Shown here in pieces: positions 1-6,240 of a DNA stretch of 14,327 bases. Positions within the stretch are counted from its first letter, which is position 1, and every line of letters begins with the position of its first letter. The position numbers and the translations under genes were made by a program. The stretch covers positions 1-14,327 of the forward strand of contig NZ_ABZS01000014.1 of NCBI RefSeq assembly GCF_000173615.1, given 5' to 3'. The notes under the pieces are model-generated. The model saw only the letters and a list, made by a program, of their open reading frames with translations. It was not told where the DNA came from and searched no databases. Source of the stretch: Sulfurihydrogenibium yellowstonense SS-5 (lineage in GTDB: Bacteria > Aquificota > Aquificia > Aquificales > Hydrogenothermaceae).

Positions 1-284
1 TACCAAAATTAGGTGTGAAGGTTGGTTTTATTACTCCTATCTCAAATCCTTTCTGTGATGGATGCTCTAAATTAAGACTCACAGCAGAAGGAAAAATAAA
101 ACTTTGCTTGAGAACAGATGAAGAACTGTCGGTTAAAGAAATATTAAGATATGGAACTGATGAAGATTTAGATGAGTTTTTAAGAAAAGTTTTGATAGCT
201 AAGGAAATTTCAAATCTAAACATTCAAAAATCAAATTATGCTTTTTCAGACTGTGTAAGAGTTATGACCAGCATTGGCGGTTAG
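1..284 (+). CDS. moaA: GTP 3',8-cyclase MoaA, C-terminal fragment
   Basis: C-terminal part of the radical-SAM enzyme that starts molybdenum cofactor synthesis by rearranging GTP to 3',8-cyclo-GTP. The reading frame enters from the left edge (first full codon at 3), so the N-terminal SAM-cluster half lies outside the window. Visible are the second [4Fe-4S] motif, FCDGC followed 13 residues later by another Cys (C-x2-C-x13-C), embedded in the family signature SKLRLTAEGKIKLCL, and the terminal Gly-Gly (MTSIGG) that MoaA needs for activity. This cluster binds the GTP purine in the known family. The GTG at 15 is internal, not a start. No other cofactor gene is in the window; the genes that follow are unrelated. 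Confidence 0.93.
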   Translation, partial: PKLGVKVGFITPISNPFCDGCSKLRLTAEGKIKLCLRTDEELSVKEILRYGTDEDLDEFLRKVLIAKEISNLNIQKSNYAFSDCVRVMTSIGG

Positions 285-294
285 TATGTTAGAA

Positions 295-326
295 TAGTAT
301 TAATCTGATACGGGGGGTTAATACTA
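295..326 (+). promoter_or_regulatory. 9-bp inverted repeat around a G6 ribosome-binding site
   Basis: TAGTATTAA (295-303) and TTAATACTA (318-326) are perfect inverted repeats. Their 14-nt loop holds GGGGGG (312-317), the only Shine-Dalgarno-like run before the ATG at 326, whose A is the last base of the right arm. It could be an mRNA hairpin gating translation of the small ORF and thiE, or a protein operator. Function is inferred only. Confidence 0.5.
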
Positions 327-421
327 TGGACGTTGGAACTTGGTTTCCAATAGTAATTCTTGGAATGGTTGTTTTTGCTATTATGCTGTTTGGAATTTTT
401 GTGTACTTAGATAGAGACTAA
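326..421 (+). CDS. 31-residue single-pass membrane peptide
   Basis: Not recognised. The ATG at 326 follows a G-rich ribosome-binding site by 8 nt and opens a 31-codon frame. The peptide has a short start (MDVGTW), one hydrophobic helix of about 21 residues (FPIVILGMVVFAIMLFGIFVY) and an acidic/basic tail (LDRD), so it should cross the inner membrane once. Its stop codon overlaps the thiE start (TAATG), which argues for translation and coupling. Small subunits of oxidases and transporters look like this, but nothing here assigns it to a complex. It is too short for routine gene callers, and I cannot exclude that it is merely a leader controlling thiE. Confidence 0.6.
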   Translation: MDVGTWFPIVILGMVVFAIMLFGIFVYLDRD

Positions 422-972
422 TGCTTCATAGATTTTATTTTATTACAGACAGAAAAAAGTTTAAAAAACCTTTTCTCGATACAATAAAAGAAGTTTTAGA
501 TAAAGGCATTAGATTGCTTCAAATCAGAGAAAAAGACCTTCCGGATAATGAACTTTTTAAGCTTACGGAAGATGTTTTAAAGATTGCCGAAGGCTATGAT
601 GCAAAGATAATAATCAATAGTAGACTTGATATTGCTTTACTTCTAAATCTTGACGGTGTACATCTTCCAGAAAATGGACTTCCGATAGAGCCAATAAAGA
701 AAAAATTTCCTAATTTGATAGTTGGCAAGTCTTGTCATTCTTTGGAATGCGGATTACAGGCTTATCAAGATGGGGCAGATTATGTTTTTATTTCTCCGAT
801 TTTCCAGGTAGAAGGTAAAGCACCACCAATTGGAGTAGAAAAGTTAAGGGAAATAGTAAATAAATTACCTTTACCTGTTTATGCTCTTGGTGGTATAAAT
901 AAGTTCAACGTTCAATCTGTGCTTGATACAGGCGTTTATGGAATTGCAAGTATTAGATATTTCTTAGATTAG
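421..972 (+). CDS. thiE: Thiamine phosphate synthase / TenI family protein
   Basis: TIM-barrel protein of the ThiE/TenI family. ThiE joins HMP-pyrophosphate and thiazole phosphate into thiamine phosphate; TenI is a thiazole tautomerase of the same fold. Family landmarks are in order: QIREKD (34-39), IINSR (64-68), GVHLPE (79-84), GADYVFISPIF (118-128) and YALGGI (154-159). At 183 residues it is shorter than typical ThiE (about 210), and the HLPE/GKAPPIG segments are somewhat TenI-like, so the ThiE versus TenI choice is open. The ATG overlaps the stop of the upstream membrane peptide (TAATG), implying co-translation. No TPP riboswitch is visible upstream. A dispersed repeat region follows the stop. 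Confidence 0.85.
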   Translation: MLHRFYFITDRKKFKKPFLDTIKEVLDKGIRLLQIREKDLPDNELFKLTEDVLKIAEGYDAKIIINSRLDIALLLNLDGVHLPENGLPIEPIKKKFPNLIVGKSCHSLECGLQAYQDGADYVFISPIFQVEGKAPPIGVEKLREIVNKLPLPVYALGGINKFNVQSVLDTGVYGIASIRYFLD

Positions 973-1453
973 GTTTTTCTAAACTGTTATTATATTTGTC
1001 AATTTTTAAATTTTCTAATCTCTAAAAATGTTGAATTGAGTAAGTAAAGCCAATCTTTGAAAGATTCCAATTAAAAAACTTTAGAGTGTTCTAAATTTTA
1101 ATTAAGTCTAAAATTTATTTGATAAGTCATTCTGCAACCGTGCGAAGAATTTCCTTTCTTTGCGTGTCTAAGTTTGCCATTTTTGAGCTAAGCGAAAAAT
1201 CTCCTCTTTTCATTCTTTAACTCTCTTAAAAAAAGAGACCCTTCAGCCTTCAGCTTCTGGATGACAAGAACAAGCTATTAATACCTTTCTGCAGCCGAAA
1301 AGAATCCCTTTACCTTACTTCTCACTCATTAACTGCATGGACAATTCATGAATTGCCTCTACTTGCTATACTTAAAACAGAAAATTCTTCTGCTTAAGGT
1401 CCTTAGAATGATATGATGAAATGTAAACTTGCAATAATTTTAAAACATTCTTA
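973..1453. repeat. Gene-free spacer of decayed dispersed repeats
   Basis: No credible ORF. A degenerate copy of the miniature element described at 6015-6186 spans roughly 1085-1275. Its conserved end segment is 1091-1116, an inverted hairpin unit lies near 1130-1158 (CATTCTGC...GCGAAGAAT), and a forward unit near 1234-1262 (GAGACCCTTC...TGGATGACA). A further unit lies near 1383-1412 and a partial one near 1290-1312. A CAATTCATGAATTGCC palindrome at 1342-1357 recurs at 12628-12642. No clear terminator for thiE or for the convergent lpxI was found. Confidence 0.6.
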
Positions 1454-2257
1454 TTAAACCTTAACAGACATCACAGTAATACCATATTCCTTTGCTCTAT
1501 TTATAAACTTCTCTTTTTCTAACAAAAATGTTTTATTTGCCTCAATTGCCAAAACCTTAGCTTTTGCTTTCTTCATAATTTCAAGAGTTTTGGAGCCAAT
1601 AACCGGAACGTCGTATCTCATATCTTGATTACTACGTGCAGTTTTACAGACTACTGTATTTTCTCCTCCAAACTCTCCGCCTCTTAAAATACACTTATCA
1701 GTTCCTTCCACGCCTTCCACAGCAATCACAACACCATTTTTTACAACCACAGTTTGACCAATATCAAGGTCTGCGATCTCTTTTGCTATCTTTATTCCAA
1801 ATTCTACATCTTTTAAAACTTCTGCATCATCAACCGGATTTATCAAAAAACCTTCCGGGATTAGCAACTCTTTTAAATAAGGTGTTGGGTCTATAAATTT
1901 AAATCCTTCTGATTCAAGTTCTTGAATGATTGAATGGAGTATAGATTTTGCTCTTTTGTCTTTAAGTTTACTTAAAAATGTTTTTGCCCGATGGTCTAAT
2001 TTATGAAAATGAAAAAGTATAGAGCTATGCTCTATTTTCCCAAGCATAACAAGGTTTTGAACGTTTTCTTTTTTGAGAAAATCTATTATTTTTTGAGCTT
2101 CTGTGAATGAAAACCAATGAGTTTTTCCGTAGCGTTCTAACTCTTTATCTGCTGAGGATTTTATGGCTATGATGGTTAGGTCTTCGTTGTTTTGATAGGC
2201 TGATTTTGCAAAAGCTTTTGGAAGTTCTCCACTACCTGCGATAAGTCCGATTTTCAT
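1454..2257 (-). CDS. lpxI: UDP-2,3-diacylglucosamine pyrophosphatase LpxI
   Basis: Hydrolyses UDP-2,3-diacylglucosamine to lipid X plus UMP, the fourth step of lipid A synthesis, on the cytoplasmic side of the inner membrane. It replaces LpxH in many non-gammaproteobacteria. The family (formerly DUF1009) is recognised from GLIAGSGELP (4-13), the VVVKNGVVIAVEGVEGTD segment (170-187) and the signature KTARSNQDMRYDVPVIG (205-221). At 267 residues it is full length. The ATG at 2257 overlaps the lpxA stop by 4 nt (ATGA), so the two are translationally coupled, and the pathway partners sit together as expected. It is the last gene of the arsR-trxA-lpxA-lpxI run. Confidence 0.92.
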   Translation of the reverse strand: MKIGLIAGSGELPKAFAKSAYQNNEDLTIIAIKSSADKELERYGKTHWFSFTEAQKIIDFLKKENVQNLVMLGKIEHSSILFHFHKLDHRAKTFLSKLKDKRAKSILHSIIQELESEGFKFIDPTPYLKELLIPEGFLINPVDDAEVLKDVEFGIKIAKEIADLDIGQTVVVKNGVVIAVEGVEGTDKCILRGGEFGGENTVVCKTARSNQDMRYDVPVIGSKTLEIMKKAKAKVLAIEANKTFLLEKEKFINRAKEYGITVMSVKV

Positions 2258-3069
2258 TCTTCGTCAGATATAAGCAGTTTCCTTTTTGAAGCTTCTGGGG
2301 CTATTCCTCTTTTTGTTGTTTTGACAAAGTCTAAAAGCATTTGAATTTCTTTAGTCTTAGGAAGTTTTTCTTCTACTTCTTTTATACCCTCTGCCAAAGT
2401 TGGAGATGTTCTAAATAATATTCTGTATGCTTCTTTTAAAAGTTTTATAGTTTCTGAGCTAAATCCTCTTCTTTTTAAACCAACTAAATTTAAACCATAC
2501 AATAAAACATGATTTTTTGACGCCCTTGTAAAAGGTGGTATATCTTTATCTACGGCAGATGCACCGCCTACCATAGCATAATCACCAATTCTGCAAAATT
2601 GATGTATCGGTGTTAGTCCGCCTACAAATACATAGTTTCCTATTTTTACATGTCCTGCTAATGTAACACAGTTAGCTAAGATTGTATTGTCTCCTACTTT
2701 GCAATCATGAGCAATATGAACGTATGCCATCAAGTAAGTATTATTTCCGATTCTTGTAATTCCATCATCAAAAGATGTTCCTCTGTGTACTGTACAGTAT
2801 TCTCTTAAAACTGTATTATTGCCGATTTCTACATAAGAGATTTCACCTTTAAAGCCAAGATGCTGTGGAATGTTTCCAATAACACAGCCTTCAAAGATTT
2901 CGCAGTTTGAACCTATTTTTGTATAATTTCTAATTTTGACAGATGAGTGAATGACTGTATTATCGCCAATTTCTACTACATCCTCAATAATAGAAAAAGG
3001 ACCAACCTTAACGTTGGTCCCAAGCTTTGCTTTATTACTAACTATTGCTGTTGGATGTATTTCTACCAT
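2254..3069 (-). CDS. lpxA: Acyl-ACP--UDP-N-acetylglucosamine O-acyltransferase
   Basis: First enzyme of lipid A synthesis; transfers a 3-hydroxyacyl chain from ACP to UDP-GlcNAc. The N-terminal two thirds is a left-handed beta-helix of hexapeptide repeats (IGDNTVI, IGNNTVL, VGDNTIL and so on). It carries the conserved block MAYVHIAHDC (residues 114-123), in which H121 corresponds to the E. coli catalytic His125. LAGHV and HQFCRIGDYAMVGG follow, then a helical C-terminal domain (YGLNLVGLKRRGF onward). Its 271 residues match the family (about 260). The start ATG lies 9 nt downstream of the trxA stop and the end overlaps lpxI, so it sits mid-operon. It supports an LPS-bearing outer membrane. Confidence 0.95.
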   Translation of the reverse strand: MVEIHPTAIVSNKAKLGTNVKVGPFSIIEDVVEIGDNTVIHSSVKIRNYTKIGSNCEIFEGCVIGNIPQHLGFKGEISYVEIGNNTVLREYCTVHRGTSFDDGITRIGNNTYLMAYVHIAHDCKVGDNTILANCVTLAGHVKIGNYVFVGGLTPIHQFCRIGDYAMVGGASAVDKDIPPFTRASKNHVLLYGLNLVGLKRRGFSSETIKLLKEAYRILFRTSPTLAEGIKEVEEKLPKTKEIQMLLDFVKTTKRGIAPEASKRKLLISDEE

Positions 3070-3078
3070 TAAATTCCT

Positions 3079-3396
3079 TTATGTAAGCAATGCTTTTAAA
3101 ACTTCCTTAGACTGTACGCCAACCTTTGTATCAACTACTCTTCCGTTTTTGAATACCATGATTGTTGGAATAGCTCTTATGCCGTATCTCATTGCAAGGT
3201 TAGGATTTTCATCTGTGTTTACTTTTACAACCTTTGCCTTTCCTTCTAATTCTACTGCAAGCTCTTCTACGATTGGAGCTATTAATCTACATGGACCACA
3301 CCATGGAGCCCAAAAGTCTACTAATACAGGCACATCCGAGTTTAATACTTCTTGTTCAAAATTTGATTCGTTCACTGATATAACTTTGCCAGCCAT
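3079..3396 (-). CDS. trxA: Thioredoxin
   Basis: Cytoplasmic dithiol reductant of normal length (105 residues) with the canonical active site WAPWCGPC (C33, C36), the cis-proline segment [10 protein letters not shown] and the C-terminal Gly motif [10 protein letters not shown]. There is no signal peptide, so it acts in the cytosol. The start is supported by AGGAGG 11 nt upstream, inside the last codons of arsR; only 4 nt separate the arsR stop from this ATG, so the two are coupled. Placement behind an ArsR repressor suggests redox- or metal-responsive expression, which is inference. Linkage to lpxA/lpxI may be simple operon sharing. Confidence 0.95.
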   Translation of the reverse strand: MAGKVISVNESNFEQEVLNSDVPVLVDFWAPWCGPCRLIAPIVEELAVELEGKAKVVKVNTDENPNLAMRYGIRAIPTIMVFKNGRVVDTKVGVQSKEVLKALLT

Positions 3397-3400
3397 CCTT

Positions 3401-3715
3401 TCAGTCCTCCTGTGTTAAATTTTTGTATAAATCTAATACTCTTTTGTCTTTAATATAATAACATACAATTGAACCTTCTCGCTTATATCCAAGTATCCCT
3501 CTGTTTCTCAATACTGAAAGATGTTGAGATACGTTTGGTTGTGGCAAATCTAAAGCTTCCCATATATGTTTAACGCATTTTTTTCCACTTGCAAGAAACC
3601 CGATAATTTTAAGTCTTGCTGGATGAGCTAAAGCTTTAAGAAGTTCGGCTGTATCTTCTAAAAATTGTTCATCTTGCCATTTTTCAAGTTCTTTTGTTCC
3701 TTCCTTTAATTCCAT
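3401..3715 (-). CDS. ArsR/SmtB-family transcriptional repressor
   Basis: Small winged-helix DNA-binding protein of 104 residues. [17 protein letters not shown] is the typical opening, [18 protein letters not shown] the recognition helix, and [12 protein letters not shown] the wing. The metal-site motif ELCVCDL of classical ArsR is replaced by [11 protein letters not shown], leaving one Cys there (C47) plus one in the wing (C85). A two-Cys thiol/persulfide switch, as in SqrR/BigR-type members, is therefore at least as likely as metal sensing; this is inference. The frame is open to a GTG at 3724, but the ATG at 3715 has AGGTGA at proper spacing and is preferred. It is the first gene of the operon with trxA, lpxA and lpxI, and probably autoregulates it. 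Confidence 0.88.
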   Translation of the reverse strand: MELKEGTKELEKWQDEQFLEDTAELLKALAHPARLKIIGFLASGKKCVKHIWEALDLPQPNVSQHLSVLRNRGILGYKREGSIVCYYIKDKRVLDLYKNLTQED

Positions 3716-3739
3716 AAAAATCACCTGCGATTTAGAATA

Positions 3740-3777
3740 TTAGAATATATTATAAATATAATTTTTTATATATGCAA
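3740..3777 (-). promoter_or_regulatory. Promoter of arsR-trxA-lpxA-lpxI with candidate operator
   Basis: On the minus strand TTGCAT (3772-3777) and a perfect TATAAT (3749-3754) are separated by exactly 17 nt. Just downstream of the -10 the sequence ATATTCTAATATTCTA is a tandem 8-bp repeat, in the position where an ArsR-type autorepressor would bind. The promoter match is direct; the operator role is inferred. Confidence 0.6.
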
Positions 3778-3790
3778 TAGAAATGTAAAG

Positions 3791-3942
3791 CACCACTCCA
3801 AATTTTAACCAGGTCTAAAAATTGATTAACCTTTCGATCGGTTATTCTAAAGCTATGCGAAAAGTCTCAATCCTTTCACCTTTCACTTATTCATTTTCTT
3901 AAAAGAAGAGATCCTTCGGACTAAAGTCCTCAGGATGATGGT
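3791..3942. repeat. Miniature dispersed element, copy B
   Basis: Begins with the same 26-bp end segment (3798-3823) as the inverted copy at 6152-6177, with 24 of 26 bases identical by eye. It carries a degraded inverted hairpin unit (about 3843-3870) and a well-formed forward unit at 3911-3936: ATCCT, TC, GGAC, loop TAAA, GTCC, TC, AGGAT. It fills the space between the arsR promoter and the end of the CCG-domain gene. No ORF. Confidence 0.6.
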
Positions 3943-3997
3943 TGAAGGTAAAGTTATATTTACACTCTACAATTACTAATCTTTTCTTACCTATTTA

Positions 3998-4873
3998 CTA
4001 TGCTACTTTTTCAATGATTGCTTTTGTTGAAATTACGTGTTTATGTAATCCAAGCTCTTTTGGTTTTAAACCTATTGCTAAACCTATAAGCTGTGGCAAG
4101 TGTAAAACCGGCATTCCAATATTTACTCCGATTTTTTCTTCTGCTTCCGGCTGCATAGCATCAAGTTGCGTATGGCATAATGGACAAGGTGTTACCATAA
4201 AGTCGGCTTTTTCTTTTTTTGCTGCTTGCGTATCCATTGCTGTTAATCTTAATGTAACTTTGTCTTCTGCAGACCAAAAAGAGTGGAATCCACAGCAAGC
4301 AAGTCTTGCATCATGGTCTACCGGTGTTCCACCAAGAGCTTCTATCAATCTTTCTATAGAAGTTGGGTTGTCTGGGTCTTCGTATCCTGTTAAATAAGGT
4401 GGTCTTATGATGTGGCAACCATAGAAAGGAGCTATTTTAAACTCTTTTAATGGTCTTACTACCATTTCTTTAATTTTATCAAGACCAACCGCATCTATTA
4501 CTTCCCATAAAAAGTGAGTAACTTCTATCGTTCCTTTATATTCTAATCCGGATTCTTTTAAGACTTCATTAACTGCAGCTCTAACTTCTGGGTCATGGTC
4601 TAATTTGAATTTTGCTTCTCTAAGCATTAATGTGCATGTGTTACAGATTGTTAACATATCAAGTCCAAGCTCTTCTGCCAATGCCAAGTTTCTTGCATTT
4701 ATAACAAGAGATAAAAATTCGTCTTTTTCTTGAACAGCACCCGCTCCACAGCAAGTAGCAGCTTCAAGCTCTATTAATTCCATTCCAAGCTTTTCTGCAA
4801 CAAGCTTTGTTGAGTCATAAAGTTCAGGAGCTACACCCTTAGCTGAACATCCTGTATAAAATGCATATTTCAT
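3998..4873 (-). CDS. CCG-domain subunit of fumarate reductase/succinate dehydrogenase (SdhE/HdrB type)
   Basis: Contains two cysteine-rich CCG domains as in heterodisulfide reductase HdrB, archaeal-type SdhE and thiol:fumarate reductase. The first has C9, C41-C42-G43, C77 and C80; the second has C153, C193-C194-G195, C230 and C233. Both motifs are complete, so each could hold a non-cubane [4Fe-4S] cluster. It is 291 residues, with no signal peptide or membrane helix. It overlaps the upstream frdB-like stop by 4 nt (ATGA) and has a strong AAGGAGGT site. In thiol:fumarate reductase the two parts are fused; here they are separate genes. A soluble five-subunit NADH-dependent fumarate reductase is known from Hydrogenobacter thermophilus in the reductive TCA cycle, and this could be its counterpart. 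The flavoprotein gene is not in the window. Confidence 0.85.
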   Translation of the reverse strand: MKYAFYTGCSAKGVAPELYDSTKLVAEKLGMELIELEAATCCGAGAVQEKDEFLSLVINARNLALAEELGLDMLTICNTCTLMLREAKFKLDHDPEVRAAVNEVLKESGLEYKGTIEVTHFLWEVIDAVGLDKIKEMVVRPLKEFKIAPFYGCHIIRPPYLTGYEDPDNPTSIERLIEALGGTPVDHDARLACCGFHSFWSAEDKVTLRLTAMDTQAAKKEKADFMVTPCPLCHTQLDAMQPEAEEKIGVNIGMPVLHLPQLIGLAIGLKPKELGLHKHVISTKAIIEKVA

Positions 4874-5916
4874 GATTGTACCTCCTTCTTCTTGCTTTTT
4901 CTCTTGTCTTCATAAACAGTATGTACGTCCGGAATAATTTTTATCTTAACTTTATCTTTCATCTCTCTTGCTTTATCCATGATCTTTTGAACTTCTTCAT
5001 GTCTTTTTACTTTATGACCACCGAAAAAGTCTGCAATGTTAACTTTACCTTTAAAGAACATTCTAAGACCAAATGGAGCTCTTTTTGCAGCACCAAGCAA
5101 TCCTTCTTGTCTCATTGGAAGAAGCATTTCGTTTAAAAGACCTCTGTTATATATATCATTTTCAAAAATCTCAGCATGGATTTCTCCCGGTGATTTAAAG
5201 CCCTCTTCTGCTGCAATGATTCTTGTTCTTATGATATTTTCGTACGGTTGAACTTCCTTAGGACATCTTGTTGTACATTCCATACATCTAACGCACCATT
5301 CAAGATTGAAATCTTTTAATACTTCTTCAAGTCTTTCTCTCTTTGCCCCATCTCTTGAATCTGCAATAAATCTGTATGCTTTCGATATTACCATTGGTCC
5401 TAAGAAATCTTTATTAACTTTAAGAGCATTACAATCTGACATACAAGAATTACATAAAATACAATCAGAGGCATAATCTATTTTCTGATGGTCAAATGGG
5501 TCTTGTCTGTATTCTTTACCATCTGCAGGTGGAGGTTCTTTTGGTATAAACCAAGGCTTAATTCTTTTTAATTTATCAACTACCCAGTCCATATCATATA
5601 CAAGGTCTTTTAATACTCTAATATTTCCTGCTGGCTCTACGATTATAGTATCTGTATTATATTTTTCTAATAGATGTGTAATTTGGACTTTGCAGGCTAA
5701 GTTCGCATGTCCGTTTATTTTTACTGCACAAGAACCACAGATTGCAGCTCTACAGTTATATCTGAAAGAGATCGACGGGTCTTGTTCTTCTTTAGCTTTG
5801 AAGAGTGCTGCCAGTAGCGTCATTCCTTTTTCTACCGGGAGTTTGTAAGTTTTGTAATATGGTTCTGCGTTTTTTGTTGGGTCGTATCTAAACACTTTAA
5901 GATAGAAAAATTCCAT
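4870..5916 (-). CDS. Fumarate reductase/succinate dehydrogenase iron-sulfur subunit
   Basis: FrdB/SdhB-type electron-transfer subunit. An N-terminal plant-ferredoxin domain carries the [2Fe-2S] ligands C55, C60, C63 and C75 (CRAAICGSC...LAC). Two C-x2-C-x2-C-x3-C clusters follow: C152/155/158/162 and C208/211/214/218 (CVRCMECTTRCP). Ordinary SdhB/FrdB has a non-Cys residue in the last motif and a [3Fe-4S] centre; four Cys here suggest a [4Fe-4S], as in the SdhE-containing archaeal enzymes. At 348 residues it is about 100 longer than usual, the excess being a lysine-rich C-terminal tail. The frame extends to a GTG at 5925, but the ATG at 5916 with GAGGTGG just upstream is the better start. It is co-transcribed with the CCG subunit. 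Confidence 0.9.
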   Translation of the reverse strand: MEFFYLKVFRYDPTKNAEPYYKTYKLPVEKGMTLLAALFKAKEEQDPSISFRYNCRAAICGSCAVKINGHANLACKVQITHLLEKYNTDTIIVEPAGNIRVLKDLVYDMDWVVDKLKRIKPWFIPKEPPPADGKEYRQDPFDHQKIDYASDCILCNSCMSDCNALKVNKDFLGPMVISKAYRFIADSRDGAKRERLEEVLKDFNLEWCVRCMECTTRCPKEVQPYENIIRTRIIAAEEGFKSPGEIHAEIFENDIYNRGLLNEMLLPMRQEGLLGAAKRAPFGLRMFFKGKVNIADFFGGHKVKRHEEVQKIMDKAREMKDKVKIKIIPDVHTVYEDKRKSKKKEVQS

Positions 5917-5968
5917 AGCTGCCACCTCTGTAAAAATTTACATTCATATATTTAAACATATTTTTTAT

Positions 5969-5993
5969 AAAAATCAAATACTGTTTGATTTTT
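5969..5993 (-). other. 10-bp AT-rich inverted repeat upstream of the frdB-like gene
   Basis: AAAAATCAAA and TTTGATTTTT flank a 5-nt loop and lie about 55-80 nt before the frdB-like start. On either strand it gives a hairpin running into U residues, so it may terminate transcription from the aldo/keto reductase gene. It is also a good dyad for a repressor or activator. The sequence does not decide between the two. Confidence 0.4.
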
Positions 5994-6014
5994 TTCTTTT
6001 TTAAGTTAATCGGT

Positions 6015-6186
6015 GAGAGTGTTCCAAAATTCTTGTAAGTTTGCCTTTTTCTTGTCATCCTGAGGATGTAAGTCTGAAGGATCTTCTCTTTTGATTTTTT
6101 GAATTGAAAAGAAAAGCAGGAGATTCTTCACCGGCTGCAGAATGACGACTTAATTTTTAGACTTAGTTAAAATTTGGAACATTCTC
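6015..6186. repeat. Miniature inverted-repeat element (MITE-like), best copy (C)
   Basis: A 172-bp element bounded by inverted ends 6015-6031 (GAGAGTGTTCCAAAATT) and 6170-6186, whose complement reads GAGAATGTTCCAAATTT. Inside are two inverted copies of a hairpin unit. One is at 6057-6082 (ATCCT, GA, GGAT, GTAA, GTCT, GA, AGGAT); the other is at about 6120-6146 (GAGATTCTTC...GCAGAATGAC). There is no coding capacity, so mobilisation would need a transposase in trans. No convincing target duplication was seen. Related copies lie near 1085-1275, 3791-3942, 7337-7516 and 12655-12780. Confidence 0.7.
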
Positions 6187-6197
6187 AATATTTATAT

Positions 6198-6240
6198 CAC
6201 GTCTCACATCTCACGTTTCACGTCTTACGTCTCACTTCTC
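6198..6240. repeat. CACGTCTCAC-type low-complexity repeat
   Basis: A run of imperfect 8-10-nt units (CACGTCTCAC, ATCTCACGTT, TCACGTCTTA, CGTCTCACTT). It overlaps the last three codons, including the stop, of the aldo/keto reductase gene. The same type of run appears inside tnpB at 13817-13851. Confidence 0.7.

Noticed and set aside
421..972. TPP riboswitch upstream of thiE
   Set aside because: The 284-420 stretch is short and mostly coding for the small peptide; no THI-box core was seen.
1636..1896. 86-residue + strand ORF opposite lpxI
   Set aside because: Shadow of a well-supported gene; low-complexity Leu/Gln-rich product, no ribosome-binding site.
2951..3418. 155-residue + strand ORF spanning lpxA start and trxA
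   Set aside because: Lies antisense to two certain genes and has a Ser/Thr/Phe-rich composition typical of an antisense frame.
3942..4397. 151-residue + strand ORF opposite the CCG-domain gene
   Set aside because: Cys-rich only because it mirrors the opposing gene; starts inside a repeat.
6198..6240. CRISPR-like array
   Set aside because: Units of 8-10 nt are contiguous and degenerate with no spacers; no cas genes nearby.
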